Position numbers and translations under genes: made by a program
NCBI RefSeq assembly: GCF_019320115.1
Contig: NC_089585.1
Location: 145,730,309-145,794,308, forward strand
Direction: 5' to 3'
Origin: Miscanthus floridulus
Taxonomy: Eukaryota > Streptophyta > Magnoliopsida > Poales > Poaceae
Length of the DNA stretch: 64,000 nt
The notes under the pieces: model-generated
What the model was told of the DNA's origin: nothing
The model's database searches: none
Seen by the model: only the letters and a program-made list of their open reading frames with translations
Shown here: piece after piece, positions 9,554 through 21,939 of the stretch
How positions within the stretch are numbered: position 1 is the stretch's first letter
Layout: each line of letters starts with the position of its first letter

Positions 9554-11056
9554 ACCATTGAAAGCTCTAGTTTGGTTTTGGTGAATTGATGAAACCCTAA
9601 GTGCTAACCTAGTTTATCAAAGTGATTATGAGATAGGTGGCACATTCCAAGTGGTGAAACAAATGAAGATAATAACATATTGATGGTGATGCCATTATGA
9701 TGATCACATGCTTGGACTTGGAATAGAAGAAAGAAAAACAAAAAGCTCAAGGCAAAGGTGAAATTGATAGGAGCTTTTCGATTTAGTGATCAAGACACTT
9801 AGAGAGTGTGATCACATTTAGGATTGATAGCCGTACTATTAAGAGGGGTGAAACTCGTATCAAAATGCGGTTATCAAAGTGCCACTAGATGCTCTAACTT
9901 ATTGCATATGCATTTAGGATCTAGTGGAGTGCTAACACCCTTGAAAACATTTGTGAAAATATGCTAACATATGTGCATAAGGTGATACACTTGGTGGTTG
10001 GTACATTTGAGTAAGGGTAAAGAACATAGAGTTGAAAAGGAGTTAGTCGCCCTGGTCATAGAGTGATCGGACGTGTCCGGTATGGCGACTAGACGTGTCC
10101 GGTATTAACGACCGGACTCTGGCTCAGTGGGGTGACCAGATGCTGACAAGTTACTATTTAGCTTCCAGTCAAGGAGATATAGCCGATACAAGATTGCAGA
10201 GAAGCGACCGGACGTGTCCGGTCGCCACACCGGACGCGTCCGGTGTGAACCAACAAGTGTCGGTGTTCAGCATAATAGTTGATCAGACGCTACGAGCATT
10301 CGGTCTGGTGTGACCAGACATGTTCGGTCAGCCTAGAGGGGTTCTAGGAGCTCTCTGGACTCGACCGGACGCTGCGTCTCCTACGTCCGGTCGGGCCAGA
10401 GTGGCTCTAGGAGCTCTCTAGACTCGACCGGACGCTGCCCCTCCCACGTTCAATCATCCACACCAAACATGTTCGGTCGCAGTTGAGCGTGGGACTCGTG
10501 GAAGCAATGGCTACTTCATTTGAATGGGACACGTCTGGTGCACACGATCGGTGCATCCGGTCATCCCGCAGTTTGCCCAATAATTGAGCCAATGGCTCTA
10601 TTGTTTAGGGGTGTCTATAAATATCGTTTGGCCAACTCTAGCTCACTCTCTTGGCCATTTGCATTGACATAGCAACCTTGTGAGCTTAGCCAAAGCACTC
10701 CCACTGATCTCCATCATTGATTCATCATCTTTGTGAGATTAGGAGAGAATCTAAGTGCATTGCTTGAGTGATTGCATCTAGAGGCACTTGGTGTTCGTGT
10801 TTCATTGCGGGATTCGCTTGTTGCTCTTGGTGGTTGCCACCACCTAGATGGCTTGTTACAGCGGAGGAGAATTGGCACGAGTTGGTGATTGTTTGTGGCC
10901 ATCTCCGATGATTGTGAGGGGATTTGTACCTTCCTCAGTAGAGTGCCAAAAGGTAATCCTAGTGGATTGCTCATGTCAGTGAGTTGCCTCACTTATGGGT
11001 AGGTTCTTGCGGTGTCCAATTGTGTGGATGAGTCTCGTGCAACACCTCTTAGCCAC

Positions 11057-12853
11057 TGTTTACACCAAAATTTGGAAAATCACAGGGACCCAGAAGCTTA
11101 TAGGATCGTATCATCAAGGGATCAGTTGCGGGTGGATCAGAAACAGCTGATTCAGATGCAAAATCTAGGAATCGGCTTTCTTCGGACAGCGCCAGTAGAT
11201 AACGACAGAGGCTACACTTGACGCCAGGACAAAAACGTGTTGGACTCTACAAAAAGGGAAAGATTAGAGTCCAAGTTATCTTAAATTAGGAATGTTTTCA
11301 TTTTTATGCCAAAGTCTGTAACATATCGTGCTCGAGTAGGATTCATGTTTAGGCTCTGGGTATAAATACCAAACCCTAGCTATTGTAAGGGACAACAATC
11401 AATCAAATACAAGTCAATTACTTTTTTCGGCTACGGTCACCCCTTAGGAGTAGGAGTAGAGTAGATCTCGGTGAGTTCTTCGGCAAGTGCGACTGCATCA
11501 ATCTGGTCGACCTCCACTGCTTGTTGTAAGTACCATCATGGTTTATACCTCTGTTCGTATGGCTGCATCGATCCGGTCGACCCCCACTGTGGTTCTGGTA
11601 TAAGCTAGTTATCGACTCTTGCCTAATTCAAGTATGGCCTGTGTGATTCTGCCTCACACCCCACTGCTTGAATTAGGTCAAGGTCAAGTTATCGGCTCTA
11701 TCTTAGAGTGATAGTCTTTGGTAGATTCATTAAGTTACCGATATTGCTTATTGCTTTTATTATTTATCTAATTACAGCAATATCACTCTGCCCGATTGAG
11801 ATTGATCTGGATCGGCCTTATATCTTGTTTAACTCATCGTTTGCTAATCTAAAACTGATCTAATCCACATCTTAAGCGATGAGTTGTGTTTTAATCAGCT
11901 ATTTTGCGTTAATCTTAATCGTGCATAGTGTGCGGTTAAGGCATGTTCGATCTTGAGTAGATCTATCGGTTAGCGAGAACCATTTCATGGCCCGTCATCA
12001 CGGCCTATGGGATTCTGCCTCTCACCCCACTGTTGGCACCGTGGAGTGGGGATTGTTGGTTGGTAGACCCGTTCCTGAGAAGACATGACCTTAACTATGC
12101 GCTATGCCTGAATCGATTGTTTAGCCGATATCGAATGCTTTCACGAACAGTTCACATCACGAGATCGTTGAAGTAGAGATAAGTTGAAAGATGTGTTAGC
12201 CCCATGATCTTGTTATTGTATTACGGCCTGCATGATTCTGCCTCATGCCCCACTGATATTAGTAATGAGTTAGGATCGTCGAGTCTATTGTTGTTTCTAT
12301 GGCCTGCATGATTCTGTCTCATGCCCCGCTGGTCATGGCGATAGATGAGATCTAACATGTTCATTAGATTTATCTTTATTAAATGGTTAAGTGATGTTGA
12401 ATTGTTTCTTTATATAAAAAGGAGTTCGGTTATTCGTAATCATTAGCTCAGTATGGACCGATCATCATTGATATCTTATTTCCATTGATTAATATTTGTT
12501 TAAATGATGTTTATCCTGAATGATAACCGATTCTCTTCATACAACCCCATGAGCTCTAACTGACTTATTCTCATAAATATACTGGAATCAGCTATTTAGC
12601 CGATTTTCTTCCATATAGGCTCTCACAGCTGTACATTTGGGACTGTCTGGCAACATCGGCAAGTTCCGCCCTTAATTACTGATGAACTTTCTCTCCTTGT
12701 CAATTACATGGTCAAATTGACTGGCGCGCCTTGAAAGGATCGCGTAGGATCGACCACCCCTACGCTGAAGCTAGGTGGATCTGCTCCATCGAGCGAACCG
12801 TTCTGGCTTGCTTCGTGTGTCCTCGGCATGGGACAAAATTCTGTGTCCACACA
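11057..12853 (+). repeat. E3 5' LTR
   Basis: This LTR of about 1.8 kb contains four spaced copies of a roughly 30 bp word of the form GATTCTGCCTCATGCCCCACTG (around 11650, 12010, 12232 and 12309). A TATA-like GGTATAAATACC lies at about 11358-11369, placing the U3/R border there. The end is set by CACACA just before the primer binding site. Confidence 0.75.
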
Positions 12854-12859
12854 TGTTTC

Positions 12860-12878
12860 TGGCACGCCTGGTGGGACA
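12860..12878 (+). other. E3 primer binding site
   Basis: TGGCACGCCTGGTGGGACA follows the 5' LTR after six bases. TGGCRCGCC-type primer sites are usual in gypsy elements of this kind; I do not assign the tRNA. Confidence 0.6.
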
Positions 12879-12888
12879 CCACAATCCT

Positions 12889-14973
12889 GATGGCGGTTCA
12901 CAACAACGACAACATCCTTATGGTACATTATGAAGACCTACCTGATGAAGATAAGGATACCATCAATAAAGCTACAGAAGAATTTTAGAAGAAGTGTTTG
13001 TTGTCCTACACCAAAACGCATGACAGCACAATTATTCAAAAATTTTCACTACCAAGAGTTCTACTACATGGACAGACAGATACAGTCGAAGCTGAAGAAA
13101 GGCGTTTCTTTACGGAAGCCATAGACAAGTCTATTCGTGATGCTCTATCAAGCCGCAATGAAGCTTTCGTTGACGTATTTTACAACGCCATGAAAGAGGT
13201 GATTTATGGAATTCCAGTTGGTCAGGTTGGATCGGCTTATTATAATATTCCAAATCGATCGACTCAGGGGACTAATCAAGTCGGTACCAGCCATCAAAAA
13301 GCAGCGCCAACTGGTAATGGTGACATCTAGACACTACAAGGTTCATCTAAACAAACTTTGGGTACTGCTACAAATCAGATACAGTACAATCCTAGACCGT
13401 TAGTACAACGTGTGTAGCAGCCGGCGGGGCAAAGTCAAAACCAGATGATCAATTTTGGCACATCAGGCCACATACCGTCATCGGCTCAGAAGATAGCACC
13501 ATCAATTCAAAGGATCCGCAGAGGTATAGATCCTTATGTCTATAATTAGAGACTTCAAGCAGCAAGCCAGCAAAGGACCCAACAGATTGAGATTCCACAA
13601 GGCTATCATTATGGCATAGATTATAACACCATCCACATGATACCAAGTCCAGGATATGAAGGCACGCAGGATTTCAATCCACAGATGGGTCAGCAAGTAC
13701 CGAGAAATCCAAATCCGCAAGCTGATGAGTTGCTGCTCAAGGTGACCGAGATGATGAAGAATCAGTTAGGTCTAAAGCCAAAAGGAATGACTTTTTCGTA
13801 CAAACGCCCATATTCAGAATGGTATGATTTGGTTGCCCTCCCTACAAATTATAGGCTCCCGGAATTCGCCAAGTTCACTAGTCAAGATGGTACAAGCACA
13901 ATAGAACATGTCAGTCGGTATCTCACACAATTGGGCGAAGCATTAGTTGAGGATGCCCATCGAGTTCATTTCTTCTCCTTGTCCCTATCAGGGCTGGCCT
14001 TCACTTGGTTCTCGTCACTACCAGTCAACTCCATTGCCAATTAGGCTGACCTGGAGAAGAAATTTCATACATATTTTTACACTGGGACTGGAGAGAAGAA
14101 AATAACCAATTTGACAACCATGAGATAGAGGACTAATGAATCGGGCACTGAGTTTCTTTAGAGATTCCGAGATACTAAGAATATGTGTTTCTCGTTGAGC
14201 TTGGCCGATGATCAGTTAGCTGCTTTAGCCGTCTAAGGAATGTTGCCGATGTGGAAAGAGAAACTGTTGGGACAGGAATTTGACAACTTGGGTCAATTAG
14301 CTCAACGAGTGGCAGCACTTAATAGCTAATTCTAGAGCATACGCAGAGATACCCAATTCCAGAAGAGTACTTTAGTGGCCGAAGCTTACGATCCATATTC
14401 AGTCGATGACAGCTATGAAGATGAAGAAGAAGAGGTTGCTGCAGCTAAATGGAATTAGAGCAAGAAGACAGTGATGGTGCCAAATCCTTGGGGAAGAGGA
14501 GTTGAGGAGAGTTATGACTTTGATGTTACCAAATCGGACAAGCTCTTCAATTTCTTGCTTGAGAAGGGGCAGATCAAGTTGCCCGATGGTTATGTCATAT
14601 TGCCCCCTGATCAGTTGAAGAACAAGAAGTTCTGCAAATTCCATAATACTATTTCTCATTCCACTAATGAATGCAGAATCTTCAGGCAGTATATACAGAG
14701 AGCTATTCAGCAAGGGTGACTAAAATTCGATACACCTCGAAAGATGAAAGTCGATGATAATCCTTTCCCAAGAGATCAGAACATGGTTAATGCTAGGCTA
14801 TTCAAAGGAAAAAACAAGGTCCTAACATCGACCAAATCAAGAGAAGCTGGAGCAGTCAATCCTGAAATGCAAATATCGACTGATGAGTACAGAGAGATTA
14901 GAAGACGTCATGCCGAACAAAAGAGCCGATACAAGCAGGGGAAGACGTCGAAAGCAGAGACGTCAAAGCCATA
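12889..14973 (+). pseudogene. E3 gag (decayed)
   Basis: The reading frame begins near the ATG at 12889 (peptide start MAVHNNDNILMVHYEDLPDE) just after the PBS and runs with several in-frame stops (for example after ATEEF, at about 14042 and at 14329) and frame changes. The central stretch at 13637-14300 has the retrotransposon gag pattern: FAKFTSQDGTSTIEHVSRYL, then LGEAL, HFFSLSLSGLAFTWFSSLP, ADLEKKFHTYFYTG and EFLQRFRD-like words. A later part includes KFCKFHNTISHSTNECRIFR, a CxxH...H...C arrangement resembling the short Cys/His motif of this gag class. The many stops mean that it cannot yield a full Gag today. Confidence 0.75.
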
Positions 14974-15384
14974 GGTCATATCTCGAATTCTGTTGAATAA
15001 ATGGCAGCGGCAGAAGGAAAAGGATTATTAGCGTTGGTTAAAAGATCAAGCATACCAGCATCAATTAGAAGAAGAGAAGTATAAAAGGGAACAAGCTGAA
15101 TTATATTGGAATTGTCCCTTTTTTAGACATTGCTACAATGAAGGTTTGAAGTTGCCTATCAGATACGACTGTCCAGAATATGGCAATCAATATCGGGAGT
15201 ATAGGCAATCTCGAACCAACCGCCGGTCTATCCATGCTCAAGATGCATATCATTATAACAACACAGATCGATGCTTAAAAAACAAAAGCGTTCATGATCG
15301 GTTGGGAAAAAGAGTCATTGGATAGAACTCGGCCGATCATGAAGAGGGAGGCACTAAAAGAAGATACACGTAGCAGGAAGGCCA

Positions 15385-16219
15385 GTGGTGCCCAGGAGGT
15401 TTGATGAAAAGCCAAAAGAGGAGGGTGCAACGCCTAAGGAACAGAGAGATAGAACAGGCTCTGCACCCGGTAAAACTCAAGTATGGCGTACCAAGCAGAT
15501 AGCTGATAAGAGGCAACCATCGGCTAATATCCAAATGGCTTTTCTGTTACCATCAGAATTCAGAGCTCTGGCAGATCAAGAAGTTTATTCAGACTTCGAT
15601 GAGTCAGAGTATGAAGAGATGGTTGCCAAGTTAACGGTTATGCAGCAAGAAATATTTGATAAGCCAGTCAAGCATCGGCACTTAAAGGCTTTATACATGA
15701 AATGTTTTGTTGATGGGAAGCCGATGAATAAGATGTTGGTAGACGGAGGTGCTTCTATCAATCTTATGCCATACACCACTTTCCGTAAGCTTGGCAAGGG
15801 ACCAGGAGATTTGCTTGAGACCGACATGATGCTTAGAGACTTCAGAGGAAATACATCCAAGACCCGAGGGGCAATAAACGTCAAACTAACAATCGGGAGT
15901 AAAACTTTGCTCACCATGTTCTTTGTTATTGATGGGAAAGGATCATACAGTTTACTCCTCGGTCGTGATTGGATTCATGCGAATTGCTGCATACCATCGA
16001 CCATGCATCAGTGTTTGATTCAATGACATGGAGATGATGTCGAACTGGTTCATGCTGATGAGTCCGTAAGCATCACGACAGCCGATCCAGTCTTTTGGGA
16101 ACTAGGAGATTTTGAGTGTTTTTCTGGCAAGTCATGGGATGGAGGCTTCATTAAAATCAGCAATGAAAGCCAACAGCCGATGCAAGCGATCGGCTCTGAG
16201 AGTTTGTTTTAGTAGAAAA
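15385..16219 (+). pseudogene. E3 aspartic protease region
   Basis: A 213-codon open stretch contains LKALYMKCFVDGKPMNKMLV followed by DGGASINLMP, the pepsin-like active-site motif (DGGAS in place of the more common D[ST]GA) and, about 75 residues later, the hydrophobic flap and YSLLLGRDWIHAN, the ILGRDW signature. A stop at 16024 is followed by further in-frame homologous sequence to about 16219, so the frame has decayed. In gypsy elements this protease cuts Gag-Pol; reverse transcriptase should follow but does not. Confidence 0.75.
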
Positions 16220-16676
16220 GTCATAGCTTCACGTCGGCCGTTGGATCGAAGGAAAAATGAGCATTAAGTCTTAGAGATGGGTTTAGACCGACATATGTGA
16301 ATGCTGAGTTAAAGTGTAAGTGCAATTCAGAGTTAATGGATTTCTTAAAAGAAGTTCTATTTCGCTTAATAGGGCGCTTGACCTGGGTTGATTACTCATC
16401 TAATCTTTGATATTGAAAGTTCTACGGGACGTTATCCTGGCGTCTGGGCAACATTCGATAGCCGATTCATTCTCGGCTCTAATAGTCGGTGCCATAAGGG
16501 TATCGCCTCTAGTTCAAAAATGAAAATCTTCAAAGGCAATAAAAGCCGATATGATATGTATCGCCTATAGAGCAAAAAAATAAAAGATAGAAACAGTCAT
16601 ACACAAGAGCATTGTACCGAGGTGCATCCACGAAAAGAACAGGAGTCATTGTTCATCAGATTACCCTAAGTACAAA
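16220..16676. other. E3 truncated pol junction
   Basis: No recognisable coding region. The first bases continue the protease-linked frame, then homology ends. The RT, RNase H and integrase expected here are absent, so this stretch holds the deletion or replacement junction. Confidence 0.4.
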
Positions 16677-17523
16677 CTAATCAAAGACCTTGTTCACCAC
16701 ATCCTGAGTGGATGTGATGTCTACTACGGCCTCCGCTGTCACGGTGAATTCATCAAGCAGGTCCTCGTGCTCCTCAGGGCCATCACCCATTGGGAAACCT
16801 GTTTCCATGGCATGAAGCTCGTACCTAGTTCGGACTTGTGCCGCGGTCAGCGCCACCGCCACACCATGACGAACACCATGGAGGGCGATCTCCCAAACAC
16901 GGACCGGGATGTCTTGGAGACGAGCGTCGATGGAGGAACCCTGGGCATTGATAGCGTCTATGGCCACGTTCACCGCTAGTTGGAGAGATTCCAACTATGC
17001 TGTCAGGGCTGACAATCACGAGAACAAGAAGACGGTCAAGATGAAGATAATGGAAGTCAGAGTAAAAAGCCTTCATGGGATTCATCTAACCCGCCACCAT
17101 GGCGTCGGATTTGGCCAGCCGCGCTCGGAAAGTGCTGGCCTTCTCCTCAGCTGCGTGAAGGGCAGCTTGGGAAACCCCGAGGTGAATCTCCAGTTGGTCG
17201 TTCTCCCAAGTCGCCTCAGAGTAACGGTTTTGAGCCATCCTCCACTCGTGAAGATAGCACCGGGCGTCGTCGCCGTTGTAGGAATCGGAAGAATCCGACG
17301 ACGAGGCCGGCACAGAAGATGCGGCGTCAGAGGGCCCGCCGGCCCTGGGAAGAGGACGGAGACTGTCATTCACAACAAACCTGTAGGCAGATCAAAACTA
17401 TTCATCATCATGAACAAGAAATGCCAATCTCACCTCATGCGCCGGAGGCGCTGATTCGTCGGCATATTCTCTTCTGGGATTTCCTCCGCCGCGCGCTTGC
17501 CTCGGTTATCTTCGCCGGCCATG
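16677..17523 (-). pseudogene. E3 antisense module, copy B
   Basis: Minus-strand coding sequence runs opposite to gag in two blocks, 17373-17086 and 16994-16677. The second block includes EIALHGVRHGVAVALTAAQ, then ETGFPMGDGPEEHEDLLDEF and DVVNKVF. It aligns with copy A (17912-18205) word for word: EVALHGVRHGAATALAAAQ, HGFPDMAHPEDHERLVEDF, DIVSKVF. The first block is Ser/Ala-rich then helical with LGVSQAALHAAEEKASTFRA, a likely coiled coil. I do not recognise a function. Gypsy elements related to Tat are known to carry antisense ORFs of unknown role. Confidence 0.5.
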
Positions 17524-17911
17524 AAGAATGATTGGATCTATGAAAGCGCTATAGGGTTTCGGCAGGCGGAGAGTAGCAAAGGAATAGTTGCGGATGGAGA
17601 TGTGTTTGAGGCGAAAGGAGGTACTAAGAAGAGAAGGATAATTCGGCAGAGCAGTCAAATGGGGAATATTTCAAGGAGTATTACCCTAGCATTTGGATTG
17701 ATACTTAACAACCGATTTGCTCGGTCGTCAGCTCTAATGGCCGATGCCGGGAGGGTATCATCGCTAGCGCAAAAGTAGACCCGAAGGGGTGAAAGTCGGT
17801 ACAATGCGTATCGATTATACAGACAGAGCGATATGTATGGTATGAAGCACAAAAACAAAAGGGAAATCACTCAAGACGAAGGAATTTTTGCTAAATGTCG
17901 CCTATTACAAG

Positions 17912-18677
17912 TCATGGGCTGGAAAACACTTTGCTTACTATGTCATCGGCCAGGGTGTTGAAGGCCACGGAATTGGCGACGCTAAGAAAATCCTCAACCA
18001 AGCGCTCATGATCCTCTGGGTGCGCCATGTCTGGAAAACCATGAGGAAGAAGCCAAAGATTGTAGCCAGAATGGGCTTGTGCAGCAGCCAATGCCGTGGC
18101 AGCACCATGGCGAACGCCATGAAGAGCAACCTCCCTGGCACAGTTCGGGATGTCATGCAAACAAACCATCAGAATGGCGCCCCTGGCATTGATGAATCCC
18201 GCCACGTGGTCTGTAGCTGATCGGAGGCTCTCCAGTTGAGCAGACAGATCTAAAATGGTTCAAAAAGAAAATGATCAGAGTCCTGAAGATGAAACAAAGA
18301 AGCAAAGGTTATGATGTCTCACCTATGATTCTGGCCTTGGCTTTAGCCAATTTATCCTCCACGGAATCAACCGCAGGAGGCGATCGGCATTGAGCCATGG
18401 CTAGGGATGATTCGGCAAGAGAGAGACATTCAGCAAGGCCCTAGCCATGACGGTCAATGGCGGCAAGAAGGTCGTCATTGTCGATCCACCTCCTCTGATA
18501 GCAGGGGAGCGGGCGATGAGTTGGTGCTGTAGGGGACCCCAAAGGCTGAACAGAGTCGGCCCTCTGCTCTAGAGTGGTAGGAGCATCCTGGGTTGTACCT
18601 TCTTGGTGGTGAAGACGCTGGCGCGATGATGCAGATCTAGTGAAGACCTCCTCAGCGGACCCCTTGTTGTTATCCAT
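17912..18677 (-). pseudogene. E3 antisense module, copy A (start and C-terminal part)
   Basis: The minus-strand ORF starts with Met at 18677 (MDNNKGSAEEVFTRSASSRQ), contains RRWIDNDDLLAAIDRHG and a stop, then continues in frame as LAECLSL to about 18325. A plausible GT...AG intron (about 18254-18324) leads into a second exon ending at 17912, with the GVRHG and HPEDHERLVEDF words shared with copy B. The IDNxDLLxxIDRxG word also occurs near the start of the ORF in fragment X, there in the sense direction. Function unknown. Confidence 0.5.
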
Positions 18678-19674
18678 AGTATCAAATCTACGGGAAAGGC
18701 AGGGGCTATACTAAGGACACAGAACGTTTAAGACAAAGCGAGTTGTTCTCCAGTCCACAGTCGTGGCCCATATATATAGCTCGGAAAGGCAAAATCAGTT
18801 TCACCGGAGATATGAAATTGAAATCAGAAACGGAAATGGATCGGCACTCTAGGAATTCAGGAGATGAATAATGGAAGGGTAAGAAATTCGAACTTATCGT
18901 TTCCCCAAATTACGAAGCATCGTGGGACGGATACAAAGAATATACATTGACTAGAGATCTACCCACCAAGGCTTCTTTGGATTGAAGGGACTCCGGATCC
19001 CCATAAGACCGAGGGTCATTGTGAACCAAGTCACATCGGCCTATTGATAAGATTGTGCAAGAGAAAGGGAAGAGACGCCTACCTAGCTGATACCTAGCTA
19101 ATTCCTCGGTGACTGGGAGACCGCTGGAAAGAAGCTTGTGGCTTTCCCGATAGGCATTTGATGGAACAAACAAGGGGAAGGTGTCCACATATTCTAGCCT
19201 TCACAAAACACTAAAACAGCTTTGTGAGCATGGAGAGAAGACTCAGGTGATATCACAAGAATTCTTCTAACCATGATGGCTGGTCTTCTTGCTCAACAAA
19301 GCGCTAGAATAAGTGACACAATCACCCCATGCACAAGAATTCTTCTAACCGCTCGAGATTATCATAACAAAAGGATAGACCATGGAGGGTCCAGCGGAGT
19401 CGCGAGCACTCGAAAAGACGGATGGAAGGAAAACATGGCTGAAGTGCTAAGTTGCTCTTGCCAGGGTCGGATAAGCGTTTTATAGCTAGTCCAGGAAGAT
19501 GAATCCAAACGCCCGTGAAGCAATGATGCTCTTGTAAAAAGTTTTGAGGCATAGGCTCGAGAATGGACGCAAGCGGCGACAAACAGTGGACCCTAGATCG
19601 AGGTTCTCTACCCATGACTGTGGATCAATCGAGGATGCAGATAGGATAATTTTGGAATAAAATTACTTTTATCC
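18678..19674. other. E3 interior without recognised coding sequence
   Basis: It includes the upstream region of the antisense module. A TATA-like TATATATAGC lies near 18770 on the plus strand (also readable as TATATA on the minus strand), about 90 bases above the antisense start. The open frames here have no family signature. Confidence 0.35.
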
Positions 19675-19691
19675 CAAAATTGGGGGGCATG
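19675..19691 (+). other. E3 polypurine tract
   Basis: AAAATTGGGGGGCATG directly before the 3' LTR is a standard plant retrotransposon PPT. Confidence 0.75.
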
Positions 19692-21127
19692 TGTTTACAC
19701 CAAAATTTGGAAAATCATAGGGACCCAGAAGCTTACAGGATCGTATCATCAAGGGATTAGTTGCGGGCGGATCAGAAACAACTGATTCAGATGCAAAATC
19801 TAGGAATCGGATTTCTTCGGACAGCGCCAGCAGATAATAACAGAGGCTACGCTCGACGCCAGGACGAAAACGTATTGGACTCTACAAAAAGGAAAAGATT
19901 AGAGTCCAAGTTATCTTAAATTAGGAATGTTTTCATTTTTATGCCAAAGTCTATAACAAATTGTGCTCGAGTAGGATTCATGTTTAGGCCTCGGGTATAA
20001 ATAACAAACCCTGGCTATTGTAAGGGACAATAATAAATCAAATACAAGTCAATTACTTTTTTTTACTCTGCCCGATTGAGATTGATCTGGATCGGCTTTA
20101 TATCTTGTTTAACTCATCGTTTGCTAATCTAAAACTGATCTAATCCACATCTTAAGCGATGAGTTGTGTTTTATCGGCTGTTTTGCGTCAATCTTAATCG
20201 TGCATAGTGTGCGGTTAAGGCATGTTTGATCTTGAGTAGATCTATCGGTTAGTGAGAACCGTTTCATGGCCCGTCATCACAGCCTGTGGGATTCTGCCTC
20301 TCACCCCACTGTTGGCACCATGGAGTGGGGATCGTTGGTTGGTAGACCCGTTCCTGAGAAGACATGACCTTAACTGTGCGCTATGCCTGAATCGGCTATT
20401 TAGCCGATATCGAATGCTTTTACGAACAGTTCACATCACGAGATCGTTGAAGTAGAGATAAGTTGAAAGATATGTTAGCCCCATGATCTTGTTATTGTAT
20501 TACGGCCTGCATGATTCTGCCTCATGCCCCACTGATATTAGTAATGAGTTAGGGTTGTCGAGTCTATTATTGTTTCTACGGTCTGCATGATTCTGCCTCA
20601 TGCCTCGCTGGTCATGGCGATAGATAAGATCTAACATGTTTATTAGATTTATCTTTATTACATGGTTAAGTGATGTTGAATTGTTTCTTTATATAAAAAG
20701 GAGTTCGGTTATTCATAATCATTGGCTCAGTATAGATCGATCACCATTGATATCTTATTGCCATTAATTAATATTTGTTTAAATGATGTTTATCCTGAAT
20801 GATAACCGATTCTCTTCACATGACCCCATGAGCTCTAACTGACTTATTCTCATGAATATACTTGGATTGGCTATTTAGCCGATTTCCTTCCATATCGGCT
20901 CTCACAGCCGTACATTCGGGACTGTCTGGCAACACCGGCAAGTTCTGCCCTTAATTACTGATGAACTTTCTCTCCTTATCAATTGCAGGGTCAGATTGAC
21001 TAGCACGCCTCAGGAGGATCACGTAGGATCGACCACCCCTGCGCTGAAGCTAGGTGGATCTGCTCCATCGAGCGGACCCTTCTGACTTGATGTGTGTGTC
21101 CTCGGCATGGGACAAAATTCTATGTCG
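19692..21127 (+). repeat. E3 3' LTR with internal deletion
   Basis: It matches the 5' LTR but lacks about 360 bp corresponding to roughly 11428-11785. The deletion joins CAATTACTTTTTT to ACTCTGCCCGATTGAG. The final bases present in the 5' LTR are missing before the copia LTR sequence resumes. Confidence 0.75.
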
Positions 21128-21758
21128 ATAGCTGTCGAACCACCAAGTGTTGGTCGACACAATGGGGACGTAGCGTGTTGGCAAGCATGTGAACCTCGGG
21201 AGAAAATTGGTTGTATCTTGCCCTTTGGTATTCTCCTGGTGATTGATTTAGTATTCATCTTGTGATTGGTTTACTCCTCTATACGACAGTATAATCACCC
21301 TACTCACTCATTTATATTCTCGCAAACTAGTTGTAGCAAGCTCTTTAGTATAGCTAGAATTGTGAGCTTGCTTTGTAGTTTAAGTTCATCTAGTGGAGTT
21401 CTTTAGTGTAGCAAGTGTGAGAGATCTTAGTGAGTAGTGACATAGAAAATTATGTGTCTAGTGATTATAGCAACTAGAATTTTTGGATAGGTGGCTTGCA
21501 ACCCTTGTAGAGCTAGAGCAAGTTTGTATTTCGCTATTTGTTATACTAATCAAATTGCTCTAGTTGCTTTGTAGATTTTTAAATAGGCTATTCACCCCCC
21601 TCTAGCCATATTAGGACCTTTCAACCATCATCCGGCGTATCCTTCGGGGCCGTGACCAGAGATAGCGTGCGCGCGATCTTTGGAGGGAGGTGACGTGATG
21701 CGGTGCAGTGGGCGCGTGAATCTAGGCGGACATTTTGCCTTCTTGTCCTACTCCGCCC

Positions 21759-21768
21759 GATAAATAGC
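21759..21768 (+). promoter_or_regulatory. TATA-like box for E1 antisense ORF
   Basis: GATAAATAGC lies about 180 bases before the ATG at 21940. E2 has CTATAAAATC at the matching place (51357-51366), so a plus-strand promoter for the antisense ORF is a shared trait. Confidence 0.4.
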
Positions 21769-21939
21769 GGCCTCCCCCTTTGCGTTCCTGCACACCAAAA
21801 CTATAACCTTACCTTCTCTGTTTCTTCGTCGCCACCGTTCGGGTCTGCCGTGCTTGCTAATCCACCACTGAAGCCCTAGATCCGTAGCTTCCGCTCCTCC
21901 GCCGCCGCCATTGCTTCTCCGTAGCCACCTCCATCCTCC

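Larger units (their letters stand above)
11057..21127 (+). mobile_element. E3: gypsy-type LTR retrotransposon lacking reverse transcriptase
   Basis: Two related LTRs, each starting TGTTTACACCAAAATTTGG (11057 and 19692), bound a 6.8 kb interior. It has a PBS at 12860, gag and protease on the plus strand, an antisense coding module at 16677-18677, and a perfect-looking PPT before the 3' LTR. No reverse transcriptase, RNase H or integrase motif is visible, so it needed helper enzymes. The 3' end of the right LTR departs from the left LTR at about 21127 and no clean target duplication can be read; GCCAC precedes the left LTR. Confidence 0.8.
9559..21623 (+). mobile_element. Copia (SIRE/Maximus-like) solo LTR, interrupted by E3
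   Basis: The left end TGAAAGCTCTAGTTTGG and right end GGACCTTTCA are flanked by ACCAT at 9554-9558 and 21624-21628. Without the nested E3 the LTR is about 2.0 kb. It ends in the CTATTCACCCCCCTCTAG block typical of grass SIRE/Maximus copia LTRs. A TATA-like CTATAAATA lies at about 10614-10622. No second LTR or internal region is present, so it is a solo LTR left by recombination. It contains palindromic CCGGAC repeats near 10070-10450. Confidence 0.8.
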
